From positions 248,001 through 312,000 of the forward strand of contig NZ_JACHBW010000001.1 in assembly GCF_014200455.1 (NCBI RefSeq): 64,000 nucleotides of DNA, in the 5' to 3' direction. Of this stretch, positions 57,001 through 64,000 are shown in pieces. The DNA comes from Paraburkholderia bannensis. Lineage in GTDB: Bacteria > Pseudomonadota > Gammaproteobacteria > Burkholderiales > Burkholderiaceae. The first letter of the stretch is position 1; every line of letters starts with the position of its first letter. The position numbers were made by a program, and so were the translations under genes. The notes below the pieces were generated by a model that was not told the DNA's origin, searched no databases, and worked only from the letters and a program-made list of their open reading frames with translations.

Positions 57001-57035
57001 AAAAACCCCGTAGGTCTTTCGACTTACGGGGTTTT
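57001..57035 (-). terminator. Terminator of tRNA-Ser(CGA)
   Basis: AAACCCCGTA-g-GTC-tttc-GAC-t-TACGGGGTTT: stem with one unpaired base on each side. The minus strand ends in TTTTTGC. Near-copy at 41780. Confidence 0.88.
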
Positions 57036-57038
57036 CTG

Positions 57039-57133
<95 letters not shown>

Positions 57134-57282
57134 GGGGTACTGCTTTTTACTGCTTCTCCGGTCTTGGTCGGCGACCAGAGAAGCGAAGATTATAGAACAT
57201 ATTTCGGATCCTGCAAGCCCTTTTTCGAAAATTTTTTCGAGGGCCCGCAGAACTCCGCTACTTCGATGGTAGAGGAGATGGG

Positions 57283-58665
<1,383 letters not shown>

Positions 58666-58695
58666 TCAGCAGGGTTCAGCTGGGTTCAGCGGAGT

Positions 58696-60027
58696 TCAGC
58701 CCTTGCGCTTGCGTTCGCGGATTTCGTCTTTGTGTTCATCGCGCCAGTGCGCGTCGAGTTCGGCCAGCCGCGCCAGCTTCTCGCCGATCTTGCCTTCGAG
58801 CCCGCGCGGCGTGGGTCGATACCAGTTCGGCTCGCGCATGCCATCGGGTATATAGGTTTCGCCCGCGGCGTAGGCGTCCGGCTCGTCGTGCGCGTAGCGA
58901 TACTCGTGGCCGTAGCCCAGCTCCTTCATGAGCTTCGTGGGCGCGTTGCGCAGGTGAATGGGCACCGCACGCGACTGGTCCTTGCTCACGAAGCGGCGCG
59001 CCTCGTTGTAGGCGTTGTAGCCCGCGTTCGACTTGGGCGCCACGGCCAGATAGATCACGGCCTGCGCAAGCGCCAGTTCGCCCTCGGGCGAGCCCAGCCG
59101 CTCATAGGTTTCCGAGGCGTCGAGCGTGATGCGCGCCGCGCGCGGATCGGCCAGACCAATGTCTTCCCACGCCATGCGCACGATGCGCCGCGCCAGATAG
59201 CGCGGATCCGCGCCGCCGTCGAGCATGCGGCAGAACCAGTAGAGCGCGCCGTCCGGATTGCTGCCCCGCACCGATTTATGCAGCGCGCTGATCTGGTCAT
59301 AGAACGCATCGCCGCCCTTGTCGAAGCGGCGCAGGTTTTCCGCCAGCGCGCTGCCGAGCAGTTCTCCGTCGATTTCCGTCTTCTTCTGCTGGGCCGCCGC
59401 GCGCGCGACGATTTCCAGATTGTTGAGCAGCTTGCGGCCGTCGCCGTCGGCTGAACCGATCAGCGCCTGTTTCGCTTCGTCGGTGAAAGTCAGACCGCCC
59501 AGTTCCTGCGACGCACGCGCGAGCAGTTCGCCCTGCTCAGCCTCGTCGAGACTGCGTAGCACGTACACCGCCGCACGCGAGAGCAGCGCGCTGTTCACCT
59601 CGAACGAGGGATTTTCCGTCGTCGCGCCGACAAACACGAACAGCCCCGACTCCACATGCGGCAAAAATGCGTCCTGCTGGCTCTTGTTGAAGCGATGCAC
59701 CTCGTCGACGAACACCAGCGTCTGGTGGCCGTGCGCGCGATGCAGTTGCGCCTGCTCGACGGCCTCGCGGATATCCTTCACGCCCGAGAGCACGGCGGAA
59801 AGCGCGATGAATTCGGCGTGGAAGGCATCGGCCATGAGGCGCGCGAGCGTGGTCTTGCCCACGCCCGGCGGCCCCCACAGGATCATCGAATGCGCTTCGC
59901 CCGACTCGAAGGCGACGCGCAGGGGCTTGTTGGGCCCTAGCAGATGCTTCTGGCCGATGACTTCGTCGATGGTGCGCGGGCGCAGCCGCTCGGCAAGCGG
60001 AACGTTGGCACGGGTTTCTTCAAACAT
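58696..60027 (-). CDS. rarA: Replication-associated recombination protein A (RarA/MgsA)
   Basis: 443 residues from ATG 60027 (MFEETRANVPLAERLRPRTI). AAA+ ATPase: Walker A ILWGPPGVGKTTLARLMAD (about 50-68), Walker B VFVDEVHRFNKSQQDAFLP, and sensor TTENPSFEVNSALLSRAAVY. C-terminal part RRIVRMAWEDIGLADPRAAR and LGYGHEYRYAHDEPDAYAAG is the RarA/WRNIP1 tetramerisation domain. It acts at stalled replication forks with SSB. It lies between serS and the NCS1 permease. Confidence 0.95.
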   Translation of the reverse strand: MFEETRANVPLAERLRPRTIDEVIGQKHLLGPNKPLRVAFESGEAHSMILWGPPGVGKTTLARLMADAFHAEFIALSAVLSGVKDIREAVEQAQLHRAHGHQTLVFVDEVHRFNKSQQDAFLPHVESGLFVFVGATTENPSFEVNSALLSRAAVYVLRSLDEAEQGELLARASQELGGLTFTDEAKQALIGSADGDGRKLLNNLEIVARAAAQQKKTEIDGELLGSALAENLRRFDKGGDAFYDQISALHKSVRGSNPDGALYWFCRMLDGGADPRYLARRIVRMAWEDIGLADPRAARITLDASETYERLGSPEGELALAQAVIYLAVAPKSNAGYNAYNEARRFVSKDQSRAVPIHLRNAPTKLMKELGYGHEYRYAHDEPDAYAAGETYIPDGMREPNWYRPTPRGLEGKIGEKLARLAELDAHWRDEHKDEIRERKRKG

Positions 60028-60250
60028 GGCGTTTTCGCGATAATGTCGGCTTTTACGGCGGGCGCGCACGGCAGAACGCACTGTTCGCGCCCCTGAAAAT
60101 GGGCCGCCGCGCCGGAGTCAGTCGTGCATTATGACAGTCCGCGCCGCCGCGCGAGCCGTGCGTCCCGCGCGAATTTTGCGTAATCCCTACGCACACCATA
60201 CGAATTCAATACAAGCAACGCAGCAGAAGACACAGAGGACAGCTTTTCCC

Positions 60251-61558
60251 ATGACTGAAAACACCCAGGCCGGCTCGGCCTACGCGCCCAATGTGCCGGT
60301 GCCCGACGCGCGCCGGCAGTTTCGTACCGGCGACGCCTTCGCGCTCTGGTTCTCTCTCGGCATCGGCCTGCTGGTCGCCCAGGCGGGCGCGCTGCTGGTG
60401 CCTGGCCTGTCGCTGCCGCACGCGCTGCTCGCCATCGGCATCGGCAGCGTGATCGGCGTGGTGCTGCTCGCGCTCGCGGGCGTGATCGGCACGGATACGG
60501 GTCTCGCGGCGATGTCCTCGCTGCGCCCGACGCTCGGCATTCGCGGCGCGTCGGTGCCGGCCGTCATCAACATGGTGCAACTGGTCGGCTGGGGCTCGTT
60601 CGAGATCATCGTGATGCGCGATTCCGCCGATGCGCTCGCCAAACAGGCCTTCGGGCTGTCGATGCCGCTCGTCTGGACCGTGATCTTCGGCGTGCTGGCG
60701 ACGCTGCTGGCCGTGAGCGGCCCGCTCTCGTTCGTGCGCCGCTTCCTGCGCACGTGGGGCATCTGGCTGCTGCTCGCGGGCGCGGCGTGGCTGACGTGGA
60801 GCCTGCTTGCGCAGCACGACATCGCCGCGCTGATGAAGCGCCCCGGCACCGGCGACATGCCGTTCGGCAGCGCCATCGATCTCGTGGTGGCGATGCCGCT
60901 CTCGTGGCTGCCGCTGATTGCCGACTACACGCGTTTCGGCCGCAAAGCCGGTGAGACTTTCCGCGGCACGCTGTTCGGCTATGGCATCGCGAATCTGTGG
61001 TTCTACGCGCTGGGCGCAATCTACGGCCTCGCGGCGGGCGGCGGCGATGCGCTGCTGACCACGGCGCTCGCCCAGGCCGGCGGCGGCTTTGCACTGCTGC
61101 TGGTGCTGATCGACGAAATCGACAACGCCTTCGCCGACATTCACTCGGCGGCGGTCTCGACGGGCACGGTCTGGACGCGCGCCGGCGTGCCGTTTCTCTC
61201 GGCGGCGTTCGGCGCGATCTGCACGCTGATCGCCCTCGTCGTGCCGATGGCCAAGTACGAAAACTTCCTGCTGTTTATCGGCTCGGTGTTTGCGCCGCTG
61301 TTTGGCGTGGTGCTCGCCGATCACTTCATCGTGCGCCGTCGCCGCATCGATCCGCAGGCGCTCGCCGATCTGAACGGCGTCTATGGCTATTCGGGCGGCT
61401 GGCACGTGAGCGCGTTCGCCGCGTGGGTGCTCGGTTTTGGCGCGTATCAGGCGCTCAACCAATGGCTGCCGAATCTTGGCGCGACGCTGCCGTCGCTGGT
61501 GATCGGCGCGCTGTGCTATCTGGTGCTCGCGGGGCGTCGTCGCGCGGCATACGCGTAA
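60251..61558 (+). CDS. NCS1-family nucleobase/cytosine-type permease (CytX/CodB-like)
   Basis: 435 residues with 12 predicted helices. FALWFSLGIGLLVAQAGALL, TDTGLAAMSSLRPTLGIRGA, MVQLVGWGSFEIIVMRDSAD, LSWLPLIADYTRFGRKAGET and FADIHSAAVSTGTVWTRAGV are the conserved NCS1 segments. The family carries cytosine, hydroxymethylpyrimidine, uracil or allantoin. The short form and the LPLIADYTRF loop suit the CytX/CodB group. No thiamine riboswitch is seen in the 170 bases upstream. Start ATG 60251; ribosome site AGAGGA is a little far. Confidence 0.85.
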   Translation: MTENTQAGSAYAPNVPVPDARRQFRTGDAFALWFSLGIGLLVAQAGALLVPGLSLPHALLAIGIGSVIGVVLLALAGVIGTDTGLAAMSSLRPTLGIRGASVPAVINMVQLVGWGSFEIIVMRDSADALAKQAFGLSMPLVWTVIFGVLATLLAVSGPLSFVRRFLRTWGIWLLLAGAAWLTWSLLAQHDIAALMKRPGTGDMPFGSAIDLVVAMPLSWLPLIADYTRFGRKAGETFRGTLFGYGIANLWFYALGAIYGLAAGGGDALLTTALAQAGGGFALLLVLIDEIDNAFADIHSAAVSTGTVWTRAGVPFLSAAFGAICTLIALVVPMAKYENFLLFIGSVFAPLFGVVLADHFIVRRRRIDPQALADLNGVYGYSGGWHVSAFAAWVLGFGAYQALNQWLPNLGATLPSLVIGALCYLVLAGRRRAAYA

Positions 61559-61584
61559 CGTTCACGCGCTTTCGATAGCGCAAT

Positions 61585-61622
61585 AAAAAACGCCACGCTG
61601 TTTGCATCAGCGTGGCGTTTTT
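61585..61622. terminator. Bidirectional terminator between permease and bioB
   Basis: A6, CGCCACGCTG (61591-61600), loop TTTGCAT, CAGCGTGGCG (61608-61617), T5. Confidence 0.92.
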
Positions 61623-61656
61623 GCTTTTAGCCCTTCGAAAAGGGCATATTCGCCAG

Positions 61657-62742
61657 TTACTCGCAGTGCCCGCAACCGCCGTGCGAGTGATCGTGGCCAT
61701 GTGCATGACCATGATCGTCAGCAGGCAGATGCTGCGCGGCCTGCGCCGAAATACCCAGACGTTGCAGCAGCTTGCGGTCCGCTTCGGCTTGCGGGTTGCT
61801 GGTCGTCAGCAGTTGATCGCCGTAGAAAATCGAGTTCGCGCCGGCCATGAAGCACAGCGCCTGGAGCGCGTCGTCCATCTGCTCGCGGCCCGCCGACAGC
61901 CGCACCATCGCCCTGGGCATGGTGATGCGCGCAACCGCAATCGTACGCACGAATTCGAACGGATCGATCGGCTCGGTGCCTTCGAGCGGCGTGCCCGACA
62001 CCTGCACGAGATTGTTGATGGGCACCGATTCCGGATACGGCTCCATGTTCGCCAGTTGCGCGATCAGGCCCGCGCGCTCGCGGCGCGACTCGCCCATGCC
62101 GACGATGCCGCCGCAGCACACGTTGATGCCCGCGTCGCGCACGCGCTCCAGCGTCTCAAGACGATCTTCGTAGGTGCGCGTGGTGATGATCTTGCCGTAG
62201 TACTCCGGCGAGGTGTCGAGGTTGTGGTTGTAGTAGTCGAGGCCCGCATCGGCGAGTTCCCTCGCCTGGTGATCTTCGAGCATGCCGAGCGTCACACAGG
62301 TCTCCAGACCCATCGCCTTCACGCCGCGAATCATGTCCTTGATCGGCTCCAGGTGACGATCCTTCGGATTGCGCCACGCCGCGCCCATGCAAAAGCGCGT
62401 CGCGCCGTTGGACTTGGCCGCGCGTGCGGCGTCCAGCACGGCGTCCACGGCCATCAGCTTGCCGGCTTCGAGTTCGGTTTCGTAGTGCGACGACTGCGGG
62501 CAGTACGCGCAATCTTCCTCGCAGCCGCCGGTCTTGATCGACAGCAGCGTGGAAAGCTGCACGGCGTTGGCGTCGAAATTTTCGCGATGCACTTGCTGCG
62601 CGCGGAACATCAGGTCGTTGAACGGCAGCTCGTAGAGTGCGGCGACGTCGGCGACTTTCCAGCGCGCTGCGGCTTCGGCGGCGGCGTGGGCGCTCGGCGC
62701 GGTGGCCTTCAGCGAGGTGATGTCGATGTGGGTTTGCGTCAT
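61657..62742 (-). CDS. bioB: Biotin synthase
   Basis: 361 residues, radical SAM with a [4Fe-4S] cluster (CEEDCAYC, about 72-79) and a [2Fe-2S] that donates sulfur to dethiobiotin. [60 protein letters not shown] and [20 protein letters not shown] are conserved. An unusual C-terminal tail of about 20 residues follows [24 protein letters not shown], with seven His and two Cys. AAGGACC precedes ATG 62742. It is last in the bioF-bioD-bioB run. Confidence 0.96.
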   Translation of the reverse strand: MTQTHIDITSLKATAPSAHAAAEAAARWKVADVAALYELPFNDLMFRAQQVHRENFDANAVQLSTLLSIKTGGCEEDCAYCPQSSHYETELEAGKLMAVDAVLDAARAAKSNGATRFCMGAAWRNPKDRHLEPIKDMIRGVKAMGLETCVTLGMLEDHQARELADAGLDYYNHNLDTSPEYYGKIITTRTYEDRLETLERVRDAGINVCCGGIVGMGESRRERAGLIAQLANMEPYPESVPINNLVQVSGTPLEGTEPIDPFEFVRTIAVARITMPRAMVRLSAGREQMDDALQALCFMAGANSIFYGDQLLTTSNPQAEADRKLLQRLGISAQAAQHLPADDHGHAHGHDHSHGGCGHCE

Positions 62743-62783
62743 GGTGTCGAGGTCCTTCGTGACGTGTGACTTGTGGTTTTGCT

Positions 62784-63521
62784 TCAATGCCCTGCCGCAG
62801 CGGCCAGGCGCGCGAGCAAGGTGTCGATGTTCAGGTGCTGCGCCGCGTCGTCGGCGCTCGCGCCGCGCATATGCGGCACGACGCCCAGCAGCGGCGCGCC
62901 GGATTGACCGCCGGATTGCGCACCCAGCAGCATGCGCAAGGTGTCGATGTTTTCTTCCGGGAAGGTCATGTTCGGGTCGATGCGGTTCGCGACCCAGCCC
63001 GCGATCTTCAGGCCGCGCGCGGTGATCGCTTCGGCGGTGAGCAGCGCATGGCTGATGCAGCCCAGCCGCATGCCGACCACCAGCACCACCGGCAAGCCGA
63101 GCGCGACGGCCAGATCGGCGGTGTCTTGCGTCGGCGTGAGCGGCACGCGGAAACCGCCGACACCCTCGACCACCACCGCATCGGCGCGCTCGCAGGCGGC
63201 GCGATGGCAATCGACGATGCGCGCCATGTCGAGCGTCACGCCTTCGAGCGCGGCGGCGATATGCGGCGCGGCCGGTTCCTTGAGCAGGAAGGGCGTGCGC
63301 ATCTCGGGCGGCAACAGCACGCTGGCGGCGGCGTCGAGCTGATCGGCGTCTTCGTTGTGCCAGACGCCGTCGCGCTCGTACGCGCCTGCCGCGATCGGCT
63401 TGAGCGCCGTCGCGCGCAGACCGGCGTGCGTGAGCCCGCGCAGCAGCGCCGCGCTCACGAAGGTCTTGCCGATTTCGGTATCGGTGCCGGTGACGAAGAA
63501 AGAAACCTTGGCCGTGCTCAT
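62784..63521 (-). CDS. bioD: Dethiobiotin synthetase
   Basis: 245 residues, ATP-dependent ring closure from 7,8-diaminopelargonate and CO2. P-loop [19 protein letters not shown] (about 9-27), [40 protein letters not shown] and [20 protein letters not shown]. The ATG at 63521 overlaps the bioF TGA by one base; the gap to bioB is 41 bases. Confidence 0.95.
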   Translation of the reverse strand: MSTAKVSFFVTGTDTEIGKTFVSAALLRGLTHAGLRATALKPIAAGAYERDGVWHNEDADQLDAAASVLLPPEMRTPFLLKEPAAPHIAAALEGVTLDMARIVDCHRAACERADAVVVEGVGGFRVPLTPTQDTADLAVALGLPVVLVVGMRLGCISHALLTAEAITARGLKIAGWVANRIDPNMTFPEENIDTLRMLLGAQSGGQSGAPLLGVVPHMRGASADDAAQHLNIDTLLARLAAAAGH

Positions 63522-64000
63522 CACGCGCCCTCCTGTGCGGCGCGGCTGGCGCGTTGCAGTGAATCGTTGAGACGGTCGAGATCGGCATCCGAATGGGCCG
63601 CCGACAGCGAAATGCGCAGGCGCGAGGTGCCCACCGGCACCGTCGGCGGACGGATCGCGGGCACCCAGAGTCCGTCGTTTTCGAGCGTGGCCTGCAGAGC
63701 GAGCGTGGCGTCGTTCGAGCCGATCACCAGCGCCTGCACGGCGCTCGCGGAATCGACCGGCATCCAGCAGGTCTGCTTGAGCATCGCGCGCGTGCGAGCG
63801 ATCAGGTGGGTGAGATGGGCGCGCCGCGTGTCGCCCTCTTCGCCCGCGATGATGCGCAGGCTCGCGCTGACCGCATGCGCCACCGCCGGCGACGACGCCG
63901 TCGTGAAGATATACGGCCGCGCGCGCTGCACCAGCCATTCGATCACGGTGGCGTGCGCGCAGACGAACGCGCCCGACACGCCCGCCGCCTTGCCGAGCGT
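63521..64000 (-). CDS. bioF: 8-amino-7-oxononanoate synthase, C-terminal part
   Basis: The frame is open from the window edge to TGA 63521 (about 159 residues). [20 protein letters not shown] holds the PLP Lys of the alpha-oxoamine synthase family. [20 protein letters not shown] and the C-terminal [20 protein letters not shown] are BioF-like. It condenses pimeloyl thioester with alanine. The N-terminal part, and probably bioA, lies beyond position 64000. Confidence 0.93.
   Translation of the reverse strand, partial: TLGKAAGVSGAFVCAHATVIEWLVQRARPYIFTTASSPAVAHAVSASLRIIAGEEGDTRRAHLTHLIARTRAMLKQTCWMPVDSASAVQALVIGSNDATLALQATLENDGLWVPAIRPPTVPVGTSRLRISLSAAHSDADLDRLNDSLQRASRAAQEGA

Noticed and set aside
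60082..60250. Possible thiamine (TPP) riboswitch before the NCS1 permease
   Set aside because: The conserved CUGAGA and GAACCUG-type segments are absent.

Overview
The window looks like a piece of a main chromosome from a Burkholderiaceae beta-proteobacterium, most likely Paraburkholderia, Caballeronia or Burkholderia sensu lato. The reasons are high GC, the block greB / spoT-rpoZ-gmk-yicC / rph-rdgB-hemW, the minC-minD-minE order, bioF-bioD-bioB, a 'MKKTLMVAALTG...' Burkholderia-type general porin, DUF2968 and DUF4136 proteins, and single-copy housekeeping genes (pepN, fbp, serS, rarA, map). Assignment is from sequence reading only; no database search was run.

Layout. 1-6.1 kb: partial FAD monooxygenase, a zinc-type ArsR/CDF efflux operon with a readable promoter/operator, a TPR-glycosyltransferase-like protein and a CitA-type tricarboxylate symporter. 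6.4-15.3 kb: GNAT, a one-TM Ala/Pro-rich protein, DUF2968 protein, a class I glutamine amidotransferase-like (PuuD) hydrolase with a disordered N-terminus, a CPA2 antiporter, an amidase and dsbB. 15.7-19.4 kb: purine deamination group (xdhC, adenine deaminase, guanine deaminase). 19.5-24.8 kb: DUF4136 lipoprotein, pepN, fbp, tRNA-Thr(CGT). 24.8-33.0 kb: a second TPR-glycosyltransferase-like protein, small proteins, secreted chorismate mutase, a DnaQ-type exonuclease/GIY-YIG fusion, cold-shock protein, porin, greB. 33.2-41.6 kb: two identical tRNA-Arg(ACG), a NinX-like protein, then the stringent-response/nucleotide block.

41.7-46.4 kb is the accessory part: an approximately 4.6-kb degraded integrative element at tRNA-Ser(TGA). 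An 18-bp repeat of the tRNA 3' end bounds it on both sides. It carries a P4-type integrase with four disabling lesions, a phage-like small protein, a DUF3304 lipoprotein and a Tle1/DUF2235-type (type VI secretion) phospholipase gene with an in-frame ochre stop after codon 409, downstream of its catalytic residues.

46.6-64 kb: small membrane protein, TonB-box-like lipoprotein, an MHS transporter with a long leader, several tiny lipoproteins (36-37 aa), waaC, a YXWGXW-repeat protein, minCDE, GNAT, map, a GT-A-like protein, tRNA-Ser(CGA), serS, rarA, an NCS1 permease and the end of the biotin operon (bioB with a His-rich tail, bioD, partial bioF). Perfect hairpins with A/T flanks separate most convergent gene pairs.
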